Part shown: positions 36,361 through 49,218 of the stretch, piece after piece
Numbering within the stretch: the stretch's first letter is position 1
Layout of the letters: the number at the start of each line of letters is the position of its first letter
Source: Chersky-299 sp963749535
GTDB lineage: Bacteria > Actinomycetota > Thermoleophilia > RBG-16-64-13
Reading direction: 5' to 3'
DNA: 64,000 nucleotides
NCBI GenBank assembly: GCA_963749535.1
Contig: CAVVNF010000016.1
Span: 77,618 to 141,617, forward strand
Position numbers and translations under genes: made by a program
Notes under the pieces: generated by a model
Told to the model about the DNA's origin: nothing
What the model saw: the letters and a program-made list of their open reading frames with translations, nothing else
The model's database searches: none

Positions 36361-37966
36361 GTGGCCGAACTAGTAATTCCCGAGAATCCCTTTCGTGAGG
36401 GGATCGATCTCCGGCGGCTGCCGGAACCTTCGACTCTGGTCATATTCGGCGCTACGGGCGACCTGGCCAAGCGCAAGCTGCTGCCCTCGCTGTTCATGAT
36501 GCACCGCCAGGGCGCGCTGCCTTCCGGTTTCTCCATCGTGGGCTTCGGCCGTCGTTCGTGGACGGACCTCGACTTCCGGAACTACGTGCGAGAGACGCTG
36601 GAGGAGACCCTCGGCGCGCCGCCTTCGGCAGAGAGCTGGTCTGGGTTCGAACAGGCCCTCTTCTTTGCGCGCGGGGAGTTCACCGAGCCGGATGCGTACC
36701 TCGAACTTGCCCGGGTATTGGCCGAGGTGGATCGTCAGCGCGCTCGTAGTGGCAATCGGCTCTTCTACCTTGCCGTGCCTCCGAGCGGCTACCCGTTGGT
36801 CATCGAGGGCCTGGGGCGAGCGGGTCTGGGAGGCAGGCGCGAGAGAGACGACGACATACGCCGGGAGCCCGGCGGCGCATCAGGCGGGACGGCCTCGCCG
36901 GCCACGAAGGGATGGGCCCGCATAGTCGTGGAGAAGCCGTTCGGCCACGATTCTGCCAGCGCGGCGCAGCTCAACCGGCAGCTTCAGGCCTGGTTCCGAG
37001 AGGACCAGATCTTCCGCATCGACCACTACCTCGGCAAGGAGACCGTCCAGAACATCCTCGTCTTCCGGCTGGCGAACGGCATCTTCGAGCCGGTGTGGAA
37101 CCGGAACAACGTGGATCATGTGCAGATCACCGTTGCGGAGGATCTCGGGGTGCAGAGCAGGGGTCCTTACTTCGAGGAGACCGGCACGCTTCGCGACATG
37201 GTGCAGAACCACGTGCTGCAACTCCTCGCCCTCGTCGCTATGGAGCCGCCGACCTCGTTCGCGGCGAACGCCGTCCGGGACGAGAGGGCCAAGGTCTTGG
37301 GTGCGCTCCAACCTCTACGGGGGACGGCCGTGGACACGGACGTGGTCCGGGGGCAATACACGTCGGGGTTCATCGGTGGCGATCCTGTTGCCGGTTATCG
37401 GGAAGAGAGGGGAGTCTCGCACGAATCCCGTACGGAGACTTTCGTGGCCCTCCGGCTGTTCATCGACAGTTGGCGCTGGGCCGGGGTTCCCTTCTATCTG
37501 CGCGCCGGCAAGCGCATGCCTAGGCGGGCGACCGAGATCGCGATCCAATTCAAGCGGCCGCCGCTGCTGTTGTTCGGAGACGACCCCTCGCGGGAGCCCG
37601 AGCCCAACGTCCTGGCGATGAACATCCAGCCTGACGAGGGGATAACTCTGAAGGTGGGATCGAAGCTCCCCGGGCCCGACGATCGACATCCATCCGGTAA
37701 ACATGGATTTCCGCTACGGGACCTCCTTTGGCCGCCGTTCTCCGGAAGCATACGAGCGGCTGCTCCTGGACAGCCTGCTTGGGGACGCCACTCTCTTCAG
37801 CCGGGAGGACAGCGTGGAGGAGGCCTGGCGTTTCATCGACGGGATAGAGGAGAGGTGGCGCGACGAGCGCGCAGCCCCACTGGCTTTCTATGAGGCAGGT
37901 TCTTGGGGACCGAAAGAGGCGGCGGACCTCATGGCCGGCGGCGGCCGCGCGTGGAGAAGGCCGTGA
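36361..37966 (+). CDS. zwf: Glucose-6-phosphate 1-dehydrogenase (frameshifted)
   Basis: Zwf oxidises glucose-6-phosphate to 6-phosphogluconolactone, making NADPH. It has the dinucleotide motif IFGATGDLAKRKLLPSL, the catalytic signature RIDHYLGKETVQNI, NHVLQLLALVAMEPP, and the C-terminal VNMDFRYGTSFGRRSPEAYE. Near 37690 the frame shifts +1 (after KLPGP, continuing TIDIHPVNMDF); an extra G between CCC and ACG explains it. Around residues 160-180 there is a nonconserved Arg/Gly-rich insertion. GTG 36361 follows GAGGGAGGG. opcA overlaps the end. Confidence 0.93.
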
Positions 37967-39307
37967 TCGTCGGCAACGGAAAGGTGATGAGCGCCATTCA
38001 GGGCCGCACCGTGCCTCTGCGTGACGCCGAGCGCGAGTTGCGTCGAGCGTGGATGGGCGCCGACGAAGAGGTGCGGCATGCCCGGGGCCAGGGCATGCTG
38101 CGTCTGCGCGAGATCAATCTCGTGGTCTGGGTGGATCGGGAAGGCGATGCTGCGGCGGCGCGTGCCACCGCCGCCCGGGTCATGCGCGTGCACCCGGGCC
38201 GGGTCATCGTCTTGGCGCCCCGGGAAGTGGCCGGCCCGTCTTCTTTTGGCACCGCTGGGAGCCGAGGACCCGGACCGTGAGCCGAGCGCGTTCATCAGCA
38301 CCGCCTGCCTGCGGGACGAGGAGTCGGGTAGACAGATCTGTTCCGAGGAAGTCGTCATATGCGGCACCGGAGAGCCCAAGGCTTTGCAGGCCGCGGTCCT
38401 CCAATTGCTGGTGCCCGATCTACCGGTAGTCACCTGGTGGCTCGGGGACGTCGGGCCGTCGGTCTCGCGGCTGGGCTGGTTGGTCGACGCCTCCGACCGG
38501 GTGGTAGTGGATGCCCAGTCGTTTTCCGACCCGGCGCAGGGGATGCAGGTGCTGAGCAAGATGCTTGCGGCAAGCCGAGAGACTGCTCGTCCCGCTTTGA
38601 CCGACCTGAGCTGGCTGAGGGCCGCCCCCTGGCGAACGCTCATCGCGGAGTTGTTCGAGGCACCCGAGAGGCGTCTACTGCTGGGCGATATCGACCGCGT
38701 TGTGGTAGAGCACGACTCAGCTCTGCCGCAGGCCTTGCTGTTCGGAGCGTGGTTCGGCTCTCGACTCGGGTTCGACCGTGCCGGGGGAGACTGGTGGCGA
38801 GAGAAAGAAGCTTGGCGGGTGCGGCTGAGCCCCCGGACCGAGCATCAGCGGGTCGGGGATGACAGAAGAGGGAACGAGCAGAACGCTGGGACCACGGGTC
38901 CTCCGGAGAGGCGAACCGGGTACGGGCCGTCGCCGGCCGGCCTGGCATCTGATCTTGGCCGTTCCCTGGTCTTGGAATTGCGTCGGGCGGCGAGAGGTAC
39001 CGAGGCCGCTCCGGGGATGGTTGGAGTCAGTGTTCACACGAACAGACCGGCGCCCGTCGAGGACTTCGAGGGCGCTCAGACTATATATCTGCGCCGTTGG
39101 CCGCACAGCTACTCGTGCGTCGCATGCGCAGGGGGCGATGCGGCCGATTCCACCCTTAAGGGTCTCGAGCTGCCACCTGATGAGGATTGGGCGTTGCTGT
39201 CAGCCGCTATCGAAAGCCGGGCTCGCGACAGGCTCTTCGAGGAAGCCGCACGCGTCGCGGGAGAGCTTGCGTCCCTGCCTGGCGCTGACGGACCACGAGA
39301 GGAATAG
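37951..39307 (+). CDS. opcA: Glucose-6-phosphate dehydrogenase assembly protein OpcA (frameshifted)
   Basis: OpcA-like proteins occur with zwf in Actinobacteria and Cyanobacteria and are needed for assembly or redox activation of G6PDH. The N-terminal part has RGQGMLRLREINLVVWVD, and the middle QICSEEVVICGTGEPKALQA and VTWWLGDVGPSVSRLGWLVD fit the family. A +1 shift lies near 38240. From about 38850 the sequence is less conserved. GTG 37951 overlaps the zwf stop by 16 bases; ATG 37987 is an alternative. Role taken from family and context. Confidence 0.85.
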
Positions 39308-39315
39308 GAGCCGTT

Positions 39316-40116
39316 GTGATCGAGATCGTACCCGGTCCGGAGGAAGTGGCTCAACTTGGCGCGAGCCTGGTGGCCGCGCGGCTCATCGCCCAAGCGACGG
39401 AAGGGACCGGCCAGGTTTCTCTCGTACTCTCTGGGGGCAGGACGCCGGCCCGTCTTTACCGGCTTTTGGCCGGGCAAGCGGGGGCTGAGGTGCCTTGGGC
39501 CCGAGTCGCCGTCTTCTGGGGAGACGAACGGTGCGTTCCCCGCGACGACGAGCGAAGCAACTACCACCTGGCCCTCGCCTCTGGCTTGTTGACCCGTTGT
39601 TTCTCCGGCATCCACCGGATCTTGGGCGAGCTACCCCCGGAGGAAGCGGCGGACGTTTATGAGGCCGAGCTCAAGAACCTTCTTCCGGGTAATCCTTTCC
39701 CGCGCTTCGACCTCGTGCTGCTTGGACTGGGCGAGGACGGACACCTTGCCTCTCTTTTCCCTGGCTCGATCGAAAGCCATGGGGAAGGACGCTGGGTGGC
39801 TGCCACCGAGGAGTATATGGGCCTTCGGCGCGTGACTCTCACCTTGCCCGTGCTCGCCTCGGCTCGTTGCCTGCTCTTTCTGGTCTCCGGGCAGGAGAAG
39901 GCGCGAGCTCTCGGTCTGACCCTGGCCGGCTCGTCGGCTACCGCAGCGCCTCGCCCGCCGGCTCGCATCCTCCTTGACATGTTGGCCGCGAAGGCGCTCG
40001 CCGGCTCCGAGGGGCCGGAGGTGACTTGGCTGGTGGACCGTGCGGCGGCGTCGCTGCTCCCGCCGGGATCGTCCGTGGATTCGGGCCAGTTTGCGGCGGC
40101 GCGGCCGCTCGGATAG
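39316..40116 (+). CDS. pgl: 6-Phosphogluconolactonase
   Basis: Pgl (DevB) hydrolyses 6-phosphogluconolactone to 6-phosphogluconate. Signatures: VSLVLSGGRTPARLYRLLA, VFWGDERCVPRDDERSNYHL, LVLLGLGEDGHLASLFPGS and RVTLTLPVLASARCLLFLVS. Intact, 266 residues, GTG start eight bases after opcA behind AGGAG. It completes the oxidative branch of the pentose phosphate cluster. No gnd gene is visible in the window. Confidence 0.95.
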   Translation: MIEIVPGPEEVAQLGASLVAARLIAQATEGTGQVSLVLSGGRTPARLYRLLAGQAGAEVPWARVAVFWGDERCVPRDDERSNYHLALASGLLTRCFSGIHRILGELPPEEAADVYEAELKNLLPGNPFPRFDLVLLGLGEDGHLASLFPGSIESHGEGRWVAATEEYMGLRRVTLTLPVLASARCLLFLVSGQEKARALGLTLAGSSATAAPRPPARILLDMLAAKALAGSEGPEVTWLVDRAAASLLPPGSSVDSGQFAAARPLG

Positions 40117-40206
40117 AATCCTATACAGAACGAAAGCGTAGCCGTCCTATGGCCCGAGCAGGTGAGATCATCCATCAGGTCGGGCGACGAAAGGTTGGTG
40201 AGGGCT

Positions 40207-40783
40207 GTGGCCGAGGAGAGCGCGGGCCAGGCGCGCAAGGGCAAGGTACTCATGGACGGGGAGCAGATAGCGCGCACGCTTGCCCGGATGACCCACGAGA
40301 TCGCTGAGCAAGTGCCCGAGCTGAACAACCTGGCCTTGGTCGGAATCCAGCGCAGAGGCGTGGAACTCGCGGCTCGATTGGCCTCGCTGTTCGGCAGCTT
40401 CTATGCAGTGACGCCCGCCACGGGCGCCATAGACATCACCTTCTACCGCGACGACATCGACAAGCGTTCTCTCGGTAGCCACCTATGAGCAGCCGGTGGT
40501 CCATTCCACCGATCTGCCCTTCGACGTGAACGGCAAGACCGTAGTGCTGGTAGACGATGTGCTTTACACGGGACGAACCATCAGAGCGGCTATCGACGCT
40601 CTGTTCGACTACGGCAGACCGCTCTCCGTGCGCCTGGCGGTGCTGGTGGACCGGGGCCATCGCGATCTGCCTATCCGTCCCGACTTCGTAGGGAAGAACG
40701 TGCCTACCAGCCGCACGGAACAGGTCACTTTGCACCTGGTCGAGACCGACGGGGTGGACGAGGTGGTCATCGAGGGGGAGTAG
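40207..40783 (+). CDS. pyrR: Pyrimidine operon regulator / uracil phosphoribosyltransferase PyrR (frameshifted)
   Basis: PyrR binds pyr mRNA when UMP is high and also has weak uracil phosphoribosyltransferase activity. Sequence: VLMDGEQIARTLARMTHEIA, LVGIQRRGVELAARLASLF, ITFYRDDIDKR, the PRPP loop VVLVDDVLYTGRTIRAAIDA and RLAVLVDRGHRDLPIRPDFV. A +1 shift lies near 40479, where an extra G after CTC leads to VATYEQPVVHSTDLPFDVNG. GTG 40207 is one of several possible starts. Two matching RNA sites, before pyrB and pyrC, are its probable targets. Confidence 0.9.
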
Positions 40784-40865
40784 TCTGGAGTCGGCGCTGA
40801 GGGATCCTAGGGGCGGAACCCTGGAGCCTAGCCCCGCGCCGCGCTACAATCAACGGAAAGGTCAG

Positions 40866-40898
40866 CCTTTTAAACGCGTCCCCGTGAGGCCGAAAGGG
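40866..40898 (+). promoter_or_regulatory. PyrR-binding RNA site in the pyrB leader
   Basis: The leader carries CCTTT (40866-40870) and AAAGG (40893-40897) flanking a conserved core GTCCCCGTGAGGC. It resembles the PyrR loop consensus (RUCC-N-G-N-GAGGC). The AAAGG arm is the ribosome-binding sequence, nine bases before ATG 40907. Folding therefore hides it, suggesting PyrR-dependent translational repression, as reported for mycobacterial pyr genes. The same design recurs before pyrC. Confidence 0.75.
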
Positions 40899-40906
40899 TA
40901 ACCGCC

Positions 40907-41824
40907 ATGCACCTCATCTCCATCGACGATCTCACCGCATCCGAGATCGAGAACTTGTTCCAACTGAGCGACGGTTTTCTCGAGATCGCGTCCCGCTCCA
41001 TCAAGAAAGTCCCGAGCCTCCGCGGTCGCACCATCATCAACGTCTTCCTGGAGCCGTCCACCCGGACTCAGTCTTCCTTCGAATTGGCCGGCAAGCGCCT
41101 GTCTGCCGACGTGATCAATATCAAAGGGTCGTCTTCAAGCGTGTCCAAAGGGGAGAGTCTCAAGGACACCATCCTCACTCTCGAGAGTTATCGGCCGGAC
41201 GTGATCGTCATGAGGCACCCGCAGGTGGGGGCTTCGCGGATGGCTACCCACTACACCAACGCCTCGGTGATCAACGCCGGCGACGGCACGGGTGAGCATC
41301 CCACCCAGTGCCTCCTCGATCTCTACAGTCTGCGCCGTGTGTACGGCAAGCTCGAGGGGCTGAAGGTGGCGATAGTGGGCGACGTTCTTCGTAGCCGGGT
41401 GGCCCGCTCCGACCTTTTCGGCTTCCGCAAGATGGGCATCGACGTCCGGCTGGTCGGGCCGTCGACCCTCATGCCGCCCGGCATCGAGTATTGGGACGTG
41501 CCGATCTACAACGACCTCGACGCGCTGGAGGACGTCGACGTCATCTATCTTCTGCGGATGCAGTTGGAGCGCGCCAAAGGCAAGGTGCCGCCGGTGCCCA
41601 GCCTGCGCGAGTACAGCCGGGTGTGGGGTCTTTCGCAGTACCGGGTGAGACCCGGCCAAAGGGTGATGCACCCCGGTCCCATCAACAGAGGAGTGGAGCT
41701 CTCCGGCGACCTCGCCGACGATGAGCGCTCTCTCATTCTTCATCAAGTGGAATCCGGTCTGGCGGTCCGGATGGCGATCCTCTTCGTCGCGGTGGCACCG
41801 GCTCCGGAGGAAGCGGCCGGCTGA
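40907..41824 (+). CDS. pyrB: Aspartate carbamoyltransferase catalytic subunit
   Basis: PyrB condenses carbamoyl phosphate and aspartate to N-carbamoyl-aspartate, the committed step of UMP synthesis. Motifs: carbamoyl-phosphate loop FLEPSTRTQSSFELAGKRL (usual STRTRTSFE), VMRHPQVGAS, INAGDGTGEHPTQCLLDLYS, and VMHPGPINRGVELS. Intact, 305 residues. The ribosome site lies inside the PyrR-type hairpin described above. Confidence 0.96.
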   Translation: MHLISIDDLTASEIENLFQLSDGFLEIASRSIKKVPSLRGRTIINVFLEPSTRTQSSFELAGKRLSADVINIKGSSSSVSKGESLKDTILTLESYRPDVIVMRHPQVGASRMATHYTNASVINAGDGTGEHPTQCLLDLYSLRRVYGKLEGLKVAIVGDVLRSRVARSDLFGFRKMGIDVRLVGPSTLMPPGIEYWDVPIYNDLDALEDVDVIYLLRMQLERAKGKVPPVPSLREYSRVWGLSQYRVRPGQRVMHPGPINRGVELSGDLADDERSLILHQVESGLAVRMAILFVAVAPAPEEAAG

Positions 41825-41975
41825 TACGTCCCTTGGTCCCGCGCAGCGGGCGCGGACATCACGGCGTGGGACGGGCGCCAACTGGATTGGTCGCTGTTGC
41901 CCTCGCCGGTCGCTTGGTTTTCGATGGGATGGGAATCTATAGCTCGTCCGCAAAACGCGCAGTGCGGAATTGACC

Positions 41976-42000
41976 TTAGAATATGGATTCTATATTCTAA
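41976..42000. promoter_or_regulatory. Perfect 9-bp inverted repeat upstream of PFOR
   Basis: TTAGAATAT (41976-41984) and ATATTCTAA (41992-42000) form a perfect dyad with a seven-base spacer, in an AT-rich island within GC-rich DNA, 37 bases before the PFOR start. Inside it, TAGAAT and ATTCTA form a second, tighter dyad. It looks like a regulator-binding site overlapping a promoter, with TTGACC at 41970-41975. The regulator is unknown; a redox or Fe-S sensor would fit the gene. Confidence 0.6.
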
Positions 42001-42036
42001 GGGAGCGGCTAGGCTATCTCCCTGGGGGGCGCAACA

Positions 42037-45752
<3,716 letters not shown>

Positions 45753-45767
45753 GCAAGGAGAGGGACG

Positions 45768-46190
45768 ATGGCGGTAAGGAAGTCCGAAGCAGTCTGGCAC
45801 GGCACGCTCAAAGAGGGCGGCGGCACCATGAAGTTGGCCAGCGGGCTCTACGAGGGGCCCTACACATGGTCGTCCCGTTTCGAGGAAGGGAAGGGTACCA
45901 ACCCGGAGGAATTGATTGGCGCGGCGCACGCGGGCTGCTTCTCTATGTTCTTGTCCTCCATGCTCACGCAGAAGGGGTACGAGCCGGTGCGGATCCACAC
46001 CAGCGCGACTGTTCACCTGGGTGCGGGTCCCCTCATCAACAAGATAGAACTGGTTTGCGCGGCTCAGGTACCTGGGATAGAGGACGCGGAGTTTCAGGAT
46101 CTGGCCGGCCTGGCCAAAGCGGGATGTCCGGTATCAAAAGCCTTGGCGGCGGTGCCGGAGATCACCCTATCGGCCCAACTAGAGAAATAG
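45768..46190 (+). CDS. OsmC/Ohr-family peroxiredoxin
   Basis: A 140-residue OsmC-type thiol peroxidase that reduces organic hydroperoxides. The two redox cysteines are in AAHAGCFSMFLSSML and AGCPVSKAL, spaced about 60 residues as in the family. The N-terminal half has the beta strands and GLYEGPYTWSSRFEEGKGTN typical of the OsmC subgroup. It starts 15 bases after PFOR with an AAGGAGAGG site, so it may be co-expressed and protect the Fe-S enzyme. Confidence 0.92.
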   Translation: MAVRKSEAVWHGTLKEGGGTMKLASGLYEGPYTWSSRFEEGKGTNPEELIGAAHAGCFSMFLSSMLTQKGYEPVRIHTSATVHLGAGPLINKIELVCAAQVPGIEDAEFQDLAGLAKAGCPVSKALAAVPEITLSAQLEK

Positions 46191-46228
46191 TCGGCTACTC
46201 TCGTAGCCAGTCTCGAGCGAGCTGACCG

Positions 46229-47002
46229 GTGGCGTGGAACCCTTTCAGCGGTCTACTTCAGCGCCGTGAGCGGGTGAGCGGACCGCCGCGGTCCGCCAAC
46301 GGGGCTTCGTCTTTCCATCTGTGGTGGCGGATGCCTCCTTCGGCTCCGCTGGTCGAGATCTCCTGCGTGCTGGAGGTGCTCGAGGCGCCGGCGGTGGCAC
46401 GTCTCTATTTCTGGGCGCTGCAGGTGGATTTCACGGACGGCCGGTCAAGCGTGGGAGGCGGCCACACCGGACTCCAATGGAATCCTCGCTATGAGGGCGG
46501 CACGGCTGTCAACTGGGGAGGGTATGCCGCGCAGAGCCGGGGCGGCGGCGTGCTGCCGGGCTCGTCGTCCTCACTGCCCGGCTTTCCGGACGACCCGAAC
46601 ACGCTCGGTTACCCGTGGCGGCCCGGCCGCCCCTATCGGTTTCGGGTCTATCGCTCTCCCGATCGGCCTGGTGCGTGGCGCGCGGACGTGACCGATGTGT
46701 CGACCGGCGAGACGAGCCTCATCCGCGAGCTCTTCGGCGGCGGGACGTATCTCTCCGCTCCAGTGGTGTGGTCGGAGGTCTTCGCCGACTGCGACGCGCC
46801 ATCGGTAATCGTGCGGTGGAGCGACATGAGGGGTATGGACGCTGAAGGCGCGGAGTTCAAGCCCTCGGGTGTTCAGGTTAACTACCAGAGCGAGGGCGAG
46901 GGAGGCTGTAGCAACACCACTGTGGCTCTGCAAGACGGCGGCGTGCTCCAGGTCACCGGGGTGCCGCGGACGGTCGAACAAGGCTCCTTCATGCAGCTGT
47001 GA
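46229..47002 (+). CDS. Hypothetical protein, beta-rich
   Basis: A 257-residue protein without a recognised domain. It is rich in Trp, Gly and Ser, has alternating hydrophobic patterns suggesting a beta-sandwich (VEISCVLEVLEAPAVARLYF, YRFRVYRSPDRPGAWRADVT), and a GGGHTGLQWNPRYEGGTAVN segment reminiscent of jelly-roll carbohydrate-binding proteins. No signal peptide or membrane helix. GTG 46229 follows OsmC by 38 bases and its stop overlaps the next gene by four, so it is probably in an operon with the YgjP-like gene. Confidence 0.7.
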   Translation: MAWNPFSGLLQRRERVSGPPRSANGASSFHLWWRMPPSAPLVEISCVLEVLEAPAVARLYFWALQVDFTDGRSSVGGGHTGLQWNPRYEGGTAVNWGGYAAQSRGGGVLPGSSSSLPGFPDDPNTLGYPWRPGRPYRFRVYRSPDRPGAWRADVTDVSTGETSLIRELFGGGTYLSAPVVWSEVFADCDAPSVIVRWSDMRGMDAEGAEFKPSGVQVNYQSEGEGGCSNTTVALQDGGVLQVTGVPRTVEQGSFMQL

Positions 47003-47817
47003 CTCCCTGGCGCGAACGCAAGAAAGGGCTGCCGTCAGGGGCGGAGTGCCAAGGAGAGCTATCCCATGGACCGGAGGCCGGCGGTCCGCTCCCTGCCCAC
47101 ACCGTCAGAGAAAGCAGCCGCGCGCGGCACGTGCGGCTGGTGCTATCTCCCCGTACTGGGTTGGAGGTCGTGGTCCCGAAAGGCTTCGACCGGGACCTCA
47201 TCCCGGGAATCCTGCGGAGGAAAGCCGCCTGGGTCCGGCGAGTGACCGCCCGTTTCGAGGCCCAAGGCAGGACCGCGGCGAGCGGGCCTGTATTGCCTGC
47301 CCCCGACGAACTGCAGTTGCGGGCCATCGGAGAACGGTGGCAGGTGGAATATCGACGGACGGCTTCAGCGCACGTCGTGGCCCGGGCGAGTCCCGGGTGC
47401 CGCGTGATCATATCGGGCGACATCGATGACAGTGAAGCGGTGCGTGCTGCTCTGTCCCGCTGGCTCGCTCGAAGGGCCCGGGAGGCGTTCGTTCCGTGGC
47501 TGGAAGACCTTGCGCACGATCGCGGGTTCGTCCACGGTCCGATCGCGATCAGGTCTCAGCGGACACGCTGGGCAAGCTGCTCGGGCAAGAAAGGCATAAG
47601 CGTCAACCTGCGGTTGCTTTTCCTTCCCGAGGAGCTGGTCACGTACGTATTCATGCACGAGCTCTGCCACACGGTCCGGATGGACCATTCCCGCGCCTTC
47701 TGGACGCTCGTGGGGAAGTTCGAGCCCGAATACAAGAGCAAGAACCGCCGCTTGAAGGAAGGCTGGAAGTTCATCCCCGCGTGGCTGGAGCCGGACAAGG
47801 CCGCTTCGCTATTCTGA
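46999..47817 (+). CDS. YgjP-like (DUF45) zinc metalloprotein
   Basis: The 272-residue protein ends in the YgjP/WLM-like metallopeptidase core. RTRWASCSGKKGISVNLRLL is followed by the zinc motif FMHELCHTVRMDHSRAFW (HExxH with an additional downstream His). The N-terminal half shows the DUF45 pattern (RHVRLVLSPRTGLEVVVPKG, RRKAAWVRR). Some family members act with SprT-like or restriction functions, but the substrate is unknown. GTG 46999 overlaps the previous stop. Converges with the lipoprotein gene. Confidence 0.85.
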   Translation: MTPWRERKKGLPSGAECQGELSHGPEAGGPLPAHTVRESSRARHVRLVLSPRTGLEVVVPKGFDRDLIPGILRRKAAWVRRVTARFEAQGRTAASGPVLPAPDELQLRAIGERWQVEYRRTASAHVVARASPGCRVIISGDIDDSEAVRAALSRWLARRAREAFVPWLEDLAHDRGFVHGPIAIRSQRTRWASCSGKKGISVNLRLLFLPEELVTYVFMHELCHTVRMDHSRAFWTLVGKFEPEYKSKNRRLKEGWKFIPAWLEPDKAASLF

Positions 47818-47823
47818 ACGCGT

Positions 47824-48468
47824 TTACGGCGGGGGGATCGTGGTGATGTTGCCGGTCGTGCTGGAGATGGGCAGCGGGCCCTGGACCAGCACCACCAGTT
47901 GAGAATACCGTTCGAAGCCGACGATGGTCGTCATCTGGGGTTTGGCCGTCACGGTGAACGCGAATACCAGTACCTCGCGTCCATCGTCTCCCACCGCGAC
48001 GGCAATCGGCTGACTCGTATCCGCGCCGGCGCCGAAACCGATGCCGCTGACCGCGTCAAGCTCGTCCTGGCCTACTTTCACGGAGGGTCCCACGGATAGC
48101 TTCGCCGTCTGGTCCAGTACCGTCTGGCCATTGCCGGCGGCGTTGATGACTATCTCGCGCAACGCCTGCCACGTACCGACGGTGGCGTGGCCGACGAAGG
48201 TGAGCGTCCGCATCGGCCCAGTCCCGCCCGGCAACGTGGTGCCCGTGGCGATGGTCGTTTGGGGGATGCTGATGTCGGAGGTGTCCGTGGAGACGGCGAC
48301 CGTGGTAGCGGGAGCCGACGTGGTGGTCGATAGGGAGGCCGTCGACGTGGAAGCGCCGGCGCCCGCGGTACCGCACCCCCCGGTGACGAACGCCGCCACG
48401 CCGAGGACGAAGGCCATGAGCACCAGCATGAAGGCCGGCCGATGCGCCCGGATGGTCGTGGTGATCAT
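47824..48468 (-). CDS. Putative secreted lipoprotein
   Basis: A 214-residue protein with a type II signal: basic start, hydrophobic core (FMLVLMAFVLGVAAFV) and lipobox TGGC. A Ser/Thr-rich linker of about 45 residues follows, then a small globular domain (RTLTFVGHATVGTWQALREI, VLVFAFTVTAKPQMTTIVGF). No known family. LspA at 29.3 kb would process it. Its Ser/Thr/Ala linker is like those of other envelope proteins here (2.0 kb and 54.7 kb genes). Confidence 0.75.
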   Translation of the reverse strand: MITTTIRAHRPAFMLVLMAFVLGVAAFVTGGCGTAGAGASTSTASLSTTTSAPATTVAVSTDTSDISIPQTTIATGTTLPGGTGPMRTLTFVGHATVGTWQALREIVINAAGNGQTVLDQTAKLSVGPSVKVGQDELDAVSGIGFGAGADTSQPIAVAVGDDGREVLVFAFTVTAKPQMTTIVGFERYSQLVVLVQGPLPISSTTGNITTIPPP

Positions 48469-48508
48469 GAGACACTCCCCCTCTCAGGCGCCGGATCGAC
48501 GCACAGCG

Positions 48509-48910
48509 TCAGTCCGACACGATCTGCTCATCGTCTTTACGTCGATGAGCGTATCTCGGCCGGAGGACCTGCTCTCGGATAAGCCCGGCCAGTTCCTCCG
48601 GCTTGTCGAGGACGCAATACTTGTCATCGCCGTGCTTGATCTTGAGGACCACGCAACGGTCTTCCACTTTGACGTCGTAGATGGCGTCCAAGGGGACCAC
48701 GTCAGGGGTGTCGGTCTTCATGCCGATGAGCACGGCCTCTGTCGTCAGCTGCACCTCGCCGTTGTCCCAGATGACGCGCTCCTCGCCGGAGAACGCCCGC
48801 AGGTCCTTTTCCAACAGATCACCGTAGTCCCCGAGTGGACGTCCGCACTTGCCGCAGAGCTCGGCGTCTATGTCATTCTCGGCGCCGCAGTTGTAGCAGG
48901 TGGCGATCAA
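48509..48910 (-). CDS. Zinc-ribbon protein with PH-like domain
   Basis: From TTG 48910 (behind a strong GGAGGAG) the 133-residue protein begins with a zinc ribbon of two CxxC knuckles (CYNCGAENDIDAELCGKCGR). A domain of alternating strands follows (ERVIWDNGEVQLTTEAVLIG, DVVPLDAIYDVKVEDRCVVL), resembling bacterial PH-like domains. The frame is open further upstream, but the ribosome site favours this start. Function unknown. Divergent from pyrC. Confidence 0.75.
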   Translation of the reverse strand: MIATCYNCGAENDIDAELCGKCGRPLGDYGDLLEKDLRAFSGEERVIWDNGEVQLTTEAVLIGMKTDTPDVVPLDAIYDVKVEDRCVVLKIKHGDDKYCVLDKPEELAGLIREQVLRPRYAHRRKDDEQIVSD

Positions 48911-49181
48911 GGCTCCTCCCTCGGGTGCGCGGCTGGTTGGTGGGTCAGTCCAAACTTTCCCGCATCTCCCGCGAAGTAGACATCGCCGCCTCACTCGGGC
49001 GAGCATCCGGCGAGAGATAGTGCTACGGCGGATCACGGTCATCCTGGTGAAGGAAGTTCTCGGATATTAGGTGGGGGACGAGGCTCCTCTAGACGAAAAG
49101 TCGCTGTGATCGCCGGCCGCGGCTGTGGTCTTGGGTGTGCGCGGCTGGACCGCTCAGTCTATCCGCGATACCATTAGTCAA

Positions 49182-49211
49182 CCTTTAAACGAGACCCGTG
49201 AGTCCGAAAGG
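49182..49211 (+). promoter_or_regulatory. PyrR-binding RNA site in the pyrC leader
   Basis: CCTTTAAACGAGACCCGTGA (from 49182) is followed by GTCCGAAAGG, ending at 49211. CCTTT pairs with AAAGG, and GAC with GTC, around the CCGTGA loop. It closely matches the pyrB leader in sequence, order and spacing, and again the AAAGG arm is the ribosome site, seven bases before ATG 49219. The two sites probably place both operons under the same PyrR control. Confidence 0.75.
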
Positions 49212-49218
49212 AAGATGG

